Shown here: positions 1-8,162 of the stretch, in pieces
Layout: the number at the start of each line of letters is the position of its first letter
Numbering within the stretch: the first letter of the stretch is position 1
DNA from: Litorivicinus lipolyticus
Lineage (GTDB): Bacteria; Pseudomonadota; Gammaproteobacteria; Pseudomonadales; Litorivicinaceae
NCBI RefSeq assembly: GCF_009650135.1
Contig: NZ_CP045871.1
Coordinates: forward strand, 248,001-312,000
DNA: 64,000 nt
Direction of reading: 5' to 3'
Position numbers and translations under genes: made by a program
Notes under the pieces: model-generated
What the model was told of the DNA's origin: nothing
Databases searched by the model: none
What the model saw: only the letters and a program-made list of their open reading frames with translations

Positions 1-1
1 C

Positions 2-274
2 GCGCACGACAAAGTGCTCTACACGACTGGCCGACTGACTTCGGAAATGGTCATTAAGACAGCCTTGATGGGCATCCCAACCTTGATCAGTCGCTCCGGA
101 TTTACCGCCTGGGGTGTCGACATTGCCCGCCAGGTCGGGCTGACACTGGTGGGTCGCATGCGCGGGCGTAAATTTACCTGTTTAAGTGGCCAGCAGCGCC
201 TGGAATTTGATCAGGACCTGGACCAGGTCGCGGACGAAAGCCGCGGCATGCGCCGCAAGGGCGCCGAATCATGA
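2..274 (+). CDS. fdhD: Formate dehydrogenase accessory sulfurtransferase FdhD, C-terminal part (truncated by window start)
   Basis: The reading frame is open from base 2, so the start and the catalytic cysteine region lie outside the window. What remains matches the FdhD C-terminus: a TTGRLTSEMV segment, then MGIPTLISRSGFTAWGVDIA and a GLTLVGRMRG strand. FdhD passes sulfur from a cysteine desulfurase to the molybdenum or tungsten bis-MGD cofactor of formate dehydrogenase, which otherwise stays inactive. The stop overlaps the mobA start by 4 bases, so the genes are probably cotranscribed. The target enzyme is encoded at 9090-13861 and a TusA-like sulfur carrier at 13970-14212. Confidence 0.9.
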   Translation, partial: AHDKVLYTTGRLTSEMVIKTALMGIPTLISRSGFTAWGVDIARQVGLTLVGRMRGRKFTCLSGQQRLEFDQDLDQVADESRGMRRKGAES

Positions 275-873
275 ACGAGGTCGGCGTGATTTTGGCGGGC
301 GGCCAAGCCCGACGCATGGGCGGCGGTGACAAGGGCCGACTGCGGCTGGGGTCGACCAGCCTAATCGAGCAGGTGATCGCGCGCGCCGAGCCTCAGCTTG
401 ATCGACTTATTTTGAATGCCAACGGCGACCTCGGCCGCTTTGACGACCTCGGTTTGGTCTGCGTGGCCGACAGCATCGGCGACTACCCGGGGCCGCTGGC
501 CGGCGTTTTGGCGGCCATGGACTGGGCCGCCGAGCACCAAGTCGAGTGGGTCGTCAGCGTCGCCGCCGACACACCATTTTTCCCCTTGGATTTGGTCGAG
601 CGTCTGCGTGCAACCGGGGCGCCGGTGACCTTGGCGGCGACACCGGATCCACAGCGCGGGCGCCTGCCACAGCCAACCTTTGGCCGCTGGCGCGTGGATT
701 TGCGCGACGATTTGCGCGCCGCGCTGAACGACGGGGTGCGCAAAATTCGCCAATGGACCCAGCGCCACGGCGAGGCATTGGTCGTGTTTGAGACCGATCC
801 GATGGACCCATTTTTCAACATCAATACCCAGGCGGACTTGGCGCGGGCATCGGAGCTGCTGGCATGCAAATAA
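271..873 (+). CDS. mobA: Molybdenum cofactor guanylyltransferase MobA
   Basis: MobA adds GMP to molybdopterin to make the MGD cofactor, which occurs as bis-MGD in DMSO-reductase family enzymes such as formate dehydrogenase. The 200-aa product has the nucleotidyltransferase signature LAGGQARRMGGGDK at residues 8-21, an ADTPFFP metal-binding segment near residue 100 and FFNINTQADL near the C-terminus, all typical of the family. Length is normal. Its start overlaps fdhD by 4 bases and its end overlaps mobB by 10 bases, giving a tightly coupled fdhD-mobA-mobB-moeA set. Confidence 0.93.
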   Translation: MNEVGVILAGGQARRMGGGDKGRLRLGSTSLIEQVIARAEPQLDRLILNANGDLGRFDDLGLVCVADSIGDYPGPLAGVLAAMDWAAEHQVEWVVSVAADTPFFPLDLVERLRATGAPVTLAATPDPQRGRLPQPTFGRWRVDLRDDLRAALNDGVRKIRQWTQRHGEALVVFETDPMDPFFNINTQADLARASELLACK

Positions 874-1355
874 TCGGCGTGGTCGGCTGGAAAAATTGCG
901 GCAAGACGACTCTGGCTACGCGGCTGATCACGGCGTTGTCTGAGCGTGGGCTGCGCGTTAGCAGCATTAAACACGCTCACCACGCGGTCGATGTCGACCA
1001 GCCAGGGACCGACAGTTACCGCCATCGCCAAGCCGGCGCCGGCGAAGTAATTTTGGCCAGCGCTAACCGCGTGGCCCTGATGCAAGAGCTAGGCGATGCG
1101 CCGGAACCGGATCTGGACGAATTGGTCGCGCGATTGTCGCCCTGCGACTGGGTCGTGGTCGAGGGCTACAAGGCCGGCAGCCATGCCAAGATCGAAGCCT
1201 ATCGCAGCCTGTGTTCGCACCGGCCCTTGTATCTAAACGACCCCGCTGTGGTTGCGGTCGCCAGTGATCATGCGACCGACTATGCGGGTCAGACTTTTGA
1301 TTTGGACGATATTGAAGCCATGGTTGGCTGGCTATTAACGCGGGATCCACGATGA
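864..1355 (+). CDS. mobB: Molybdopterin-guanine dinucleotide biosynthesis adaptor MobB
   Basis: This 163-aa P-loop GTP-binding protein has the Walker A motif GWKNCGKT at residues 8-15. It also shows the family segments SIKHAHH and DWVVVEGYK. MobB binds GTP and assists MobA or cofactor insertion, and is not strictly required in E. coli. It overlaps mobA by 10 bases and moeA by 4 bases, which supports translational coupling. The overlap with mobA and the motif position close to the N-terminus support the chosen ATG. Confidence 0.92.
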   Translation: MQIIGVVGWKNCGKTTLATRLITALSERGLRVSSIKHAHHAVDVDQPGTDSYRHRQAGAGEVILASANRVALMQELGDAPEPDLDELVARLSPCDWVVVEGYKAGSHAKIEAYRSLCSHRPLYLNDPAVVAVASDHATDYAGQTFDLDDIEAMVGWLLTRDPR

Positions 1356-2605
1356 GCGCAGCACCGTTACGAAATGATTGTTTTGCCCTACCACCGGGCG
1401 TTAATTGGACGCCGTTAAACGAGGCGTTGGAGCGGTTGGCAGCGCGCCTGCACCCGGTTGTCGAATCGGCTGGGGCTGTTGCTCTGGCGGATGCGGTCGG
1501 CCGTGTTCTGGCGGTTGACGCCGTGGCCCAGCGGGCTCACCCACCCAGCAGTAATTCGGCGGTCGACGGTTACGCATTTTTAGGACCTATTAGCGAAGTG
1601 CCGACACGTCTTCCTTTAATCGATGGTCGCAGCGCCGCGGGCGTTCCTTACGACGGCACGGTGGCGGCCGGCCAGGCTATCCGCATTTTGACCGGCGCGG
1701 TGATGCCGACGGGCACCGACACCGTGGCGTTGGACGAAGACAGCGAGCTGGTTGACGGCGGTTTGCTGTTGCGCGGCACCTTAAAGGCGGGCGCCAATCG
1801 GCGCAAAGCCGGCGAGGACATTCAGGTTGGCGATGTTATCGTCGCCGCCGGCACGCGCTTGAATGCCACGCACATAGCAGTCTTGGCCAGTGTCGGCATG
1901 GGCGCGGTCGAGGTCTATCGGCCACTACGCGTGGGGGTGCTGTCGACCGGCGACGAGGTCAAGCCGGTCGGCGCTGCGGTCAGCGACCACCAAATTTACG
2001 ACGCAAACCGGCCGATGTTGCACGCCTTGGTCGCGCGCCTGGGTTACCAGGTGGTCGACTTGGGTCATGCCATGGATCGCGCAGAGGACGTTCAGGCGGC
2101 CTTGGATCGTGGCGCTGAGCAGTGTGATTTGGTGCTGACCTCGGGCGGTATTTCGGCCGGCGACGAGGACCACGTGTCGAGAGTGTTAAAGCGCGACGGC
2201 GAAATTAGTAACTGGCGTATCGCGCTGAAACCCGGGCGTCCGCTGGCGTTGGCTATGTACCGCCAAACCCCGGTGGTCGGTTTGCCCGGCAATCCGGTGG
2301 CCGCGTGGGTGTGTGCGTTGCGATTTGGTGCGCCGGCGATGTCGGTGTTGGCCGGCGCAGGCTGGTTTGAACCGACCAGTTTCATGGTGCCGGCGGCCTT
2401 TAGTAAGCGCAAAAAGCCCGGGCGCAGTGAATTTTTGCGCGCGCGTATGGTTCAGGGTTCGGCCGAGGCCTTTGGGTCTGAAGGGTCCGGCCGAGTGACC
2501 GGGCTGGCCTGGTCGGACGGTTTGGTGGAATTGGACGAGGGTGCCGATCAAATTGAACCGGGCACCCCCGTGCGTTATATCCCCTACACCAGCTTTGGGC
2601 TGTAG
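1352..2605 (+). CDS. moeA: Molybdopterin molybdenumtransferase MoeA
   Basis: MoeA inserts molybdate into adenylylated molybdopterin. The 417-aa protein has the usual domains: an N-terminal part with PPSSNSAVDGYA near residue 64, a central domain with RVGVLSTGDEV and SGGISAGDEDHV, and KPGRPLALA followed by VGLPGNPVAAWV. MoeA can use molybdate and, in some organisms, tungstate; the sequence alone does not decide. It is the last gene of the fdhD-mobA-mobB-moeA run. Its stop codon abuts the stop of the converging gene at 2606 with no intergenic base. Confidence 0.93.
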   Translation: MSAAPLRNDCFALPPGVNWTPLNEALERLAARLHPVVESAGAVALADAVGRVLAVDAVAQRAHPPSSNSAVDGYAFLGPISEVPTRLPLIDGRSAAGVPYDGTVAAGQAIRILTGAVMPTGTDTVALDEDSELVDGGLLLRGTLKAGANRRKAGEDIQVGDVIVAAGTRLNATHIAVLASVGMGAVEVYRPLRVGVLSTGDEVKPVGAAVSDHQIYDANRPMLHALVARLGYQVVDLGHAMDRAEDVQAALDRGAEQCDLVLTSGGISAGDEDHVSRVLKRDGEISNWRIALKPGRPLALAMYRQTPVVGLPGNPVAAWVCALRFGAPAMSVLAGAGWFEPTSFMVPAAFSKRKKPGRSEFLRARMVQGSAEAFGSEGSGRVTGLAWSDGLVELDEGADQIEPGTPVRYIPYTSFGL

Positions 2606-3082
2606 TTAGTCGTAGCTGCCGTGGACCGCGAAGGCCTCCAGCGAGGCCGACTCGGGGGCGCGGCTGCGGTAGGTTTCTTCGACGCCGGTCTCGGTCAGTT
2701 CGCGGCTGACCATCAACAAGGTGTTGTCCTCAAAGTCCTCGCACATCTCGCTCATCTGCTGAATTTCTTCGCAGGCGACCGGGTAGGCGGCGTCGATGTC
2801 CGGGGCGCCGTAAATTTCGACAAAGGTTTGGGCCAACGTCCGGCGCAGTGTTTCCAGCTCGTTTTCGGTGATGCTGGTAACGCCAACGAAGCTGGCGCGG
2901 CCGGCGGATTCTACGCTGTACCACCCATTCGAGAAGGCCTGCTTGGCTTTGCCTGTCAGTTCGCTGGGCTGCCAGTTTGAAAACTCAAAGCCACCGGAAA
3001 TAGCCCATTCGCCGCTGGCGGCGGGGTTTTCGAAGACGTTTTGATCCGACACATCCAGCCGGAGAGTGCGAGCGAGTTTCAT
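2606..3082 (-). CDS. DUF6505-like conserved protein of formate dehydrogenase loci
   Basis: This 158-aa soluble protein has no recognised catalytic motif. It resembles the DUF6505 family, which I recall beside formate dehydrogenase maturation genes in proteobacteria. It starts MKLARTLRLDVSDQNVF and carries an aromatic, acidic core (WAISGGFEF, CEDFEDN). Its start overlaps the upstream gene by 4 bases, so it ends a minus-strand operon with the ligase-like gene, apbC and the polyferredoxin gene. Context suggests a role in assembling the enzyme; the molecular function is unknown. The family name is from memory and should be confirmed by a profile search. Confidence 0.7.
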   Translation of the reverse strand: MKLARTLRLDVSDQNVFENPAASGEWAISGGFEFSNWQPSELTGKAKQAFSNGWYSVESAGRASFVGVTSITENELETLRRTLAQTFVEIYGAPDIDAAYPVACEEIQQMSEMCEDFEDNTLLMVSRELTETGVEETYRSRAPESASLEAFAVHGSYD

Positions 3083-3786
3083 GCGGGCTCCGCGTAATCA
3101 ATCAGGCTCAGGGTTTGGGTCATGCCGCCCTGACGCATCAACATATGGCCGTCCTCGTCCAAGCCCACTAGTGTGCCGCTGAGGGGGTACTCGGTGTCGT
3201 GACCGAGGGTGTCACAGCGCGGGCGCCATTCGTTATGAACGCGCTCGAACCCGCTGTTGATGTAGTAGGTCAGCCATAGCAACGTGTGCTTTGACCAGCT
3301 TTCCAGCAGCGCCATCGGCGTCACTTCCCCACAGCCTTCGTCGTGCAAGGTGGTTTGGTCCGGGGTTGCGCCGGGTTCGGTTCGGGTGTTTAAAAAAGGC
3401 ACGTCGATGCCGATTACCAGCCAGTTCGGATTGGAATCCGCTTCGGTGGTTTCTGCGGCAAAGCGCACGCGCCCACACAGCGCACCGTTAACCTTGATCC
3501 GGTCGGGCCAGACAAAGTGAATGGGCACCTCGGGTGGGGCCAGGGCGCCGAGGCTCTCAGCCAGGCCGATCTGAGCCACGTAGACGGCCTGCATGGCCTC
3601 GGTCAGGTTACCTTCCGGGGCCAGTACTAACGCCGCTTTTAAGCAGTCGATCGCTTCGGAATAAAAAATAGACCCCGAATCGACGCCGGCTACCGCACGC
3701 GAGATCGCTTTGGCAAAGGGGTCAACGCCGGGCTTGACCGCTTCGCCGCGCAGCAGCGGCGGAAACAGTGGGCTGTCGGTATTCAT
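3079..3786 (-). CDS. Biotin/lipoate-protein-ligase-like protein (DUF4444 type)
   Basis: The 235-aa product resembles the biotin/lipoate ligase-like proteins found beside formate dehydrogenase genes. Visible landmarks are a hydrophobic VPIHFVWPDRIKVNG segment, where biotin ligases bind substrate and the KVNG turn sits, a GIDVPFL strand, and a C-terminal small domain with GTLVGLDEDGHMLM, which resembles the SH3-like C-terminal domain of BirA. It overlaps neighbours by 4 bases on both sides. No lipoate or biotin acceptor protein is visible here, so its substrate is unknown. A role in formate dehydrogenase maturation is inferred from context only. Confidence 0.7.
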   Translation of the reverse strand: MNTDSPLFPPLLRGEAVKPGVDPFAKAISRAVAGVDSGSIFYSEAIDCLKAALVLAPEGNLTEAMQAVYVAQIGLAESLGALAPPEVPIHFVWPDRIKVNGALCGRVRFAAETTEADSNPNWLVIGIDVPFLNTRTEPGATPDQTTLHDEGCGEVTPMALLESWSKHTLLWLTYYINSGFERVHNEWRPRCDTLGHDTEYPLSGTLVGLDEDGHMLMRQGGMTQTLSLIDYAEPA

Positions 3787-4637
3787 AGGATGGCCTGGGC
3801 GTAGGTTTCAGATGCGACGATAGCGTCAGCCAGGTCTTGAAAGGCTTTCGACTGAGGGCTGTCGGGTTTGGATACGACAATAGGGACGCCGCCATCCGAC
3901 CCGATCCGGATGTCCAAATCTAATGGAATTTCGCCCAGGAAGGGCGCGCCGATCTTTTCGGCCTCGGCACGTGCGCCGCCGGATCCAAAGGGGTGGTGCG
4001 TTTTGCCGCAGCCGTCACACACGAACGAGGCCATGTTTTCAATCAGGCCAAATAGCGGCACTTCTAAGCGTTTGAACATGTCGATGCCCTTGCGCGCGTC
4101 CATCAGCGCGATGTCCTGGGGCGTGGACACGACCACGGCGCCGGCGACAAAAAACTTTTGGCTCAGGGTCATTTGGACGTCGCCAGTGCCCGGCGGCAGA
4201 TCGACCAACAATACGTCCAGCTTGCCCCAGTCGACCTGGTTCATCATTTGCTCCAGCGCGCCCATCAGCATCGGCCCACGCCAGATGATGGCTTCGTCGT
4301 CCGGCGTCATCAGCCCGAGCGACATCAGTGTGACGCCATGGTTACGCAGGGGCAAAATGGTGTGCCCGTCAGGGCTGGATGGCCGGCCCGAAACGCCCAA
4401 CATGCGCGGTTGGCTGGGTCCGTAAACGTCGGCATCGAGCAAGCCGACTTTCAGGCCTTTGGAGGCTAGGGCAACGGCCAAATTTGATGACACTGTTGAT
4501 TTACCAACGCCGCCCTTGCCCGAGGCAATGGCGATGATACGGTCGATCCCTTCGGGATTTTTGTCCTGCGGACGCGGTGCGTCGGTTGCGATCATGTTGT
4601 CGTTGGCGCCGGTGCTGGCGTCGGTGAACTGAACCAT
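3783..4637 (-). CDS. apbC: Mrp/ApbC-family iron-sulfur cluster carrier ATPase
   Basis: A 284-aa P-loop NTPase of the Mrp/NBP35 family, which binds and delivers [4Fe-4S] clusters. The deviant Walker A motif GKGGVGKST spans residues 40-48. The C-terminal CDGC motif (Cys207, Cys210) supplies the bridging cluster ligands. The N-terminal MIP18-like domain of longer Mrp proteins is missing; only about 30 unstructured residues precede the ATPase. An AAGGA ribosome site lies about 7 bases before the ATG. It sits between a polyferredoxin gene and the ligase-like gene, which suggests it loads clusters into the formate dehydrogenase subunits or the polyferredoxin. Confidence 0.9.
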   Translation of the reverse strand: MVQFTDASTGANDNMIATDAPRPQDKNPEGIDRIIAIASGKGGVGKSTVSSNLAVALASKGLKVGLLDADVYGPSQPRMLGVSGRPSSPDGHTILPLRNHGVTLMSLGLMTPDDEAIIWRGPMLMGALEQMMNQVDWGKLDVLLVDLPPGTGDVQMTLSQKFFVAGAVVVSTPQDIALMDARKGIDMFKRLEVPLFGLIENMASFVCDGCGKTHHPFGSGGARAEAEKIGAPFLGEIPLDLDIRIGSDGGVPIVVSKPDSPQSKAFQDLADAIVASETYAQAIL

Positions 4638-4667
4638 GGTGTTTCCTTAAATTCTGAGCGGTCTAAG

Positions 4668-6659
4668 TTAGCTGTCTAGGTAGTCGTCCGTGGTCCGCAC
4701 GCGCGGCCGGGTGCCGGCAGCCATGGGCGAGTTTTCGCTGTGGTACTGGGCTTTGACGCGGCAGTTATCACACATTTTGACCAGCTGAACGTTATCCGAG
4801 TTGGTGAACATCCAGTGCTTGTCTTCGAGCTTTTCAACAATCCTGTTGATGGTGCTGGCGACGCCGAATGGAACCCCGCAGCCGATACATTCAAAGGGCT
4901 CCTCGCCGTGCAGTGCACGATGATTCAGGGCGTCTTTGGACAGATCCAGTTGCGGTTGCAAGGTGATAGCATTTTCAGGGCAGGTGCTTTCGCACACACC
5001 GCACTGGACGCAGGCGTTCTCGGTGAACTGAATTTCCGGTCGCTCCGGGTGATCGCCCAAGGCGCCGGTCGGGCACAGCGAAACACAGGCCAGGCACAGG
5101 GTGCAGGCGTCGGCATTGACGTTGATGGCGCCATAGGGCGCGCCCAGCGGCAGCGCGATCGGTGCGGCATCGGAGGGCGCCATGGCGGCCACCGCGACCC
5201 GGGTGATGTCGCGCCGGCCACCGACCAGCAACACCGGATCACCGGTACGTGAGCTGTGGGTGGCGGCAACGCTGAGTTGTTCGGCGGTAACAATCTGCAG
5301 GCGTGTGCGCGCTTGGCCGGCGCCTTCAATCATGGCCTGAGCCAGCGCCAGCTGTGGCGCCAAGGCGGCGCTGTCGGTGTCGGCGTCGGTCAAAATCAGC
5401 ACTTCGCTGAATCCCGCCGCCAGTGCCGCCAGCATTTCAGCGTGACCGATGCCATCGACGTGCTCCATGCCCAGTGCAATCAGGTCATCCGCCAGTCCGT
5501 CGCCGTAGCGAGCGTTGTGTTGGATGGCTTTTTCGCCGGCTGGGGTGTGCAGCAACAAACGTGGGTTTTCGCCGCACTGGTCGCGGTAAGTTTTGGCCAG
5601 GGTGTCCATGGCTCGGGTCAGGTTTTCAAAGGGTGTTTCGGTCATCTTGACCGCTTGGGTCGGGCAGACCGCGGCGCATGAGCCGCACCCTGCACAGATA
5701 TTAGAGTCGATTTCGACGAAATCGCCGGCTGAAAAAATGGCCTCGGTCGGGCACACGTCCAGGCACCGGGTGCAACCGGATTGCTTGGCCCGTGAGTGGG
5801 CGCACAGTGCCGTCTCGAGTTTGAAATAGACGGTCTTTTCAAAGGTCCCGACGCGTTCACGCGCGGTCAGGGCAATGCGTTCCAGTTCACCATCCAGGCT
5901 GGGATCGGCCCAAAAATAGCCGTTGCGCTTGTGGTGTGCGGGGAATGCGGGTTGCGTGCCGCGCAGGTCAATCAGCACGTCACAACTGGATTTGGCACTG
6001 GCTTGCACGGCTTCGGGGCGCAGTGCGCCACGGCCGGCCGGGTTCAGGGTCTCTAAGTTGGTAAATGACAGTTCAAAGCCACCCAGTGCGCCACTGGCAT
6101 CGCTGAGCTGGCCGCGTGCGACATCGTAGGCGTCGGACGGCAATTGGATCGGGCCGCCATCGCTGACTACGCAGCTGACACCCAGGTCATCCTTTAATAG
6201 CTCGGCCATGGCGATGGCGCGGTCGGTCGGCCCAACGATGCAGCAAATGCCGGCGGATTCGATGGTTTTGATCGGCGCCATGGCCTGGGGCAGTTGCGCC
6301 GCAGCCAACAGGGCCGCTTGTTTGGCGTGGATCCGCGCCGGTTTGGCATCGCCGGCGCTCCAGCCGGCGCGGTCGCGCAAATCAATGGTGTAGAGCGACG
6401 CGCTATGCCCCGTTTCGTCCTGGATTTCGTCGGCCAGGCGTTCAAACAGCGCCGTCTGTTGGCCGCAACCGATAATGATGTCGTTGGTGGCGCTCAGGTG
6501 TTCGGCCGCCAGCTTCATGTCGTCTGTGCACAGGTTATCGACAGACAGCACCTGTTCGGCGCCGGCAATAATCTTGAGTTGCTCGGGGCTGAAGGTTTGG
6601 CTTTGGTCGCACGAGCAGAGCAAGAGGGTTTTTCTAGCTGACATCTGCGGGGGTCTCAT
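4668..6659 (-). CDS. Formate dehydrogenase-associated multi-cluster ferredoxin protein (four 4Fe-4S motifs)
   Basis: A 663-aa cytoplasmic-looking protein with no signal peptide. Cysteine sets that fit [4Fe-4S] clusters lie at 286/296/299/303, 322/325/328/332, 519/522/525/529 and 550/553/556/560, followed by CIGC at 591-594 and CDNC near the C-terminus, which could bind a metal or a fifth centre. The N-terminal 270 residues are an unrecognised alpha/beta region with a CSC pair at 15-17. Such proteins occur beside formate dehydrogenase genes and are thought to serve electron transfer or cofactor maturation; the role is not established. ATG at 6659 or at codon 6 (6644) could be the start. Confidence 0.82.
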   Translation of the reverse strand: MRPPQMSARKTLLLCSCDQSQTFSPEQLKIIAGAEQVLSVDNLCTDDMKLAAEHLSATNDIIIGCGQQTALFERLADEIQDETGHSASLYTIDLRDRAGWSAGDAKPARIHAKQAALLAAAQLPQAMAPIKTIESAGICCIVGPTDRAIAMAELLKDDLGVSCVVSDGGPIQLPSDAYDVARGQLSDASGALGGFELSFTNLETLNPAGRGALRPEAVQASAKSSCDVLIDLRGTQPAFPAHHKRNGYFWADPSLDGELERIALTARERVGTFEKTVYFKLETALCAHSRAKQSGCTRCLDVCPTEAIFSAGDFVEIDSNICAGCGSCAAVCPTQAVKMTETPFENLTRAMDTLAKTYRDQCGENPRLLLHTPAGEKAIQHNARYGDGLADDLIALGMEHVDGIGHAEMLAALAAGFSEVLILTDADTDSAALAPQLALAQAMIEGAGQARTRLQIVTAEQLSVAATHSSRTGDPVLLVGGRRDITRVAVAAMAPSDAAPIALPLGAPYGAINVNADACTLCLACVSLCPTGALGDHPERPEIQFTENACVQCGVCESTCPENAITLQPQLDLSKDALNHRALHGEEPFECIGCGVPFGVASTINRIVEKLEDKHWMFTNSDNVQLVKMCDNCRVKAQYHSENSPMAAGTRPRVRTTDDYLDS

Positions 6660-6688
6660 TCATAGTTATAGTTGATTGAGTCGAGAAT

Positions 6689-6707
6689 GCCACAACCAGG
6701 TGGTGGC
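6689..6707. promoter_or_regulatory. Near-perfect 19-bp inverted repeat in the divergent intergenic region (candidate operator)
   Basis: GCCACAACC and GGTGGTGGC flank a single central base and match as an inverted repeat at 8 of 9 positions. The site lies between the start of the polyferredoxin gene (6659, minus) and the start of the DUF3305 gene (6778, plus), where promoters for both halves of the cluster must lie. It could bind a dimeric regulator. No regulator gene is adjacent, so the binder is unknown. Confidence 0.35.
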
Positions 6708-6777
6708 TGACGAGTGCGAATAGGTCGCAACACGTTTAATGCCGTATATTTGCCAAATAAGAAAAAAGAGCAGACGC

Positions 6778-7356
6778 ATGAGTAGTCGAACCGCAAATTG
6801 GAAACGCGAGTTGCCCGTCGGGGTCATCGTACGAAAAAGTCCTGGCGTGACCCAATGGGTGCGTGAAATTTGGACCCCGATCGGGGTAATCCCGGGTGCG
6901 CCGGACGAGCATTGGAAAGTCTTGGTCGACGACGAGGTCAATACCGACTTTCACGCCGGAACCGTGACGATGGAGCTGCACCGTGCCGACGTTGAGGCCT
7001 ACTTGGTGTCGCTGAATATGGCGCGGCCGTCGGTGTGGGTCGTTTTGGACAAAGACGAAACCGATCAGTCTCCCAGCGGATGGTTTGTCAGTGCGGTAAC
7101 CGCCAGTGCTTACGAGGCTCAGGATTCGCTGGACAGCGGTGAGAGCATTGTCGAGGCGGTGCCGATCCCTGAGTCTTTGGCGGCCTGGATCCAGGAGTTT
7201 GTTGATCTGCATTACATCGAAGAGCCGTTTAAAAAGCGCAAGCGTGATAAGCATCGGGTCGATTTGGTCGAGGACGGCAAGGGTGACGCGCGTATCGCGC
7301 AGGTCAGTGACGTGTTTCGGGCTCCTGGCACACAGAAAAAGAACCGGTTGCACTGA
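6778..7356 (+). CDS. DUF3305 domain protein of the formate dehydrogenase operon
   Basis: This 192-aa soluble protein matches the DUF3305 type, whose hallmark is an N-terminal LPVGVIVRKSP segment followed by WVREIWTPIGVIPGA, both present. DUF3305 and DUF3306 genes occur as pairs upstream of molybdenum-dependent formate dehydrogenase genes; their molecular role is unknown. An in-frame ATG at 6739 exists, but the ATG at 6778 is preferred because AAAGAG lies about 7 bases upstream and the conserved part begins soon after. The stop overlaps the next start (TGATG), consistent with coupled translation with the DUF3306 gene. Confidence 0.85.
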   Translation: MSSRTANWKRELPVGVIVRKSPGVTQWVREIWTPIGVIPGAPDEHWKVLVDDEVNTDFHAGTVTMELHRADVEAYLVSLNMARPSVWVVLDKDETDQSPSGWFVSAVTASAYEAQDSLDSGESIVEAVPIPESLAAWIQEFVDLHYIEEPFKKRKRDKHRVDLVEDGKGDARIAQVSDVFRAPGTQKKNRLH

Positions 7357-8078
7357 TGAGTGAGTCACGTTTCTCGCGCTGGTCGCGCCGCAAAACCGAG
7401 GCTCGGGTCGAGCAGGCCCGGGATCCGGCCGAGATCGCCGCCGAACAGGCAGAGGTTGAGGCCCAAGCCGCCGAGGCCGAGGCGGTTAAGAGCGAGCTTG
7501 AGATCAATGAGAGCCTCAGCGACGCCGAGGTCATAGAGAAGTACGCCTTGCCTGACCCGGACGCGCTGGAGTTGGGGTCGGACATTACTGGGTTTTTGCG
7601 TCAGGAGGTGCCGGAGCTGTTGCGCCGGCGTGCGCTGCGGGCGTTTTGGAAGACCAACCCCGTGTTGGCGTGCCTGGACGGTCTTAACGACTACGACGAA
7701 GACTTTACCGACGCGGCGACCGCGATGAAGGGGTTCCAGACCATCTATAAAGTCGGCGAAGGGCTGGTCGACAAGTCCAAAACCAAGGCTTTAGCTGCTG
7801 AAGCAGAAGCCGCCAGAATTGAAGCCGAAGCTGCCAGAATTGAAGTGGAGGCTGTCAACCTTGAGGCGCAGCCGGCGGCGTTGGCGCAGTCCGAGTCCGA
7901 GTCCGAGTCCGAGTCCGAGTCCGAGTCCGAGTCCGAGTCCGAGTCCGAGTCCGATCGTGTCGGCGCGATGGCGGAGGCCGCCCCGGCTTTCCCAGCCAAG
8001 AGCGACGGGGTTGAGCGGGACGAGATAGAAGGTGATGTGGCGCCGCGTTATCGGCCGCGTATGCGCTTCACGCCATAG
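7356..8078 (+). CDS. DUF3306 domain protein with a Ser-Glu repeat tail
   Basis: The 240-aa product matches DUF3306 in its middle part: SDITGFLRQEVPELLRRRAL and then LDGLNDYDEDFTDA, the most conserved stretch of the family. The N-terminus is basic (FSRWSRRK) and followed by an Ala-Glu-rich helix. After about residue 145 the protein becomes low-complexity: Ala/Glu/Ile repeats, then ten consecutive Ser-Glu pairs at residues 179-198, and a C-terminus ending RYRPRMRFTP. It overlaps the DUF3305 gene by one base. Function is unknown; the family travels with formate dehydrogenase. The tail length may vary between strains. Confidence 0.85.
   Translation: MSESRFSRWSRRKTEARVEQARDPAEIAAEQAEVEAQAAEAEAVKSELEINESLSDAEVIEKYALPDPDALELGSDITGFLRQEVPELLRRRALRAFWKTNPVLACLDGLNDYDEDFTDAATAMKGFQTIYKVGEGLVDKSKTKALAAEAEAARIEAEAARIEVEAVNLEAQPAALAQSESESESESESESESESESESDRVGAMAEAAPAFPAKSDGVERDEIEGDVAPRYRPRMRFTP
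7890..7949 (+). repeat. Perfect hexanucleotide tandem repeat (TCCGAG) x10
   Basis: Ten uninterrupted copies of TCCGAG lie in frame inside the DUF3306 gene and encode (Ser-Glu)10, followed by a near-copy TCCGAT (Ser-Asp). Because the unit is six bases, gain or loss of copies changes tail length without shifting the frame. Codon choice is identical in every copy, which indicates recent slippage expansion and not selection on protein sequence alone. Confidence 0.97.
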
Positions 8079-8162
8079 CGAAAACGCTTGAATCTGTCTT
8101 TGAGTGCGGGTAAAAACAAGTTGTCGAGTTGTAACTGTATAAAAACTAATAAGGATTGACCC

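Noticed and set aside
7890..7949. CRISPR-like tandem array
   Set aside because: The unit is only six bases with no spacers and is in frame with a coding sequence.
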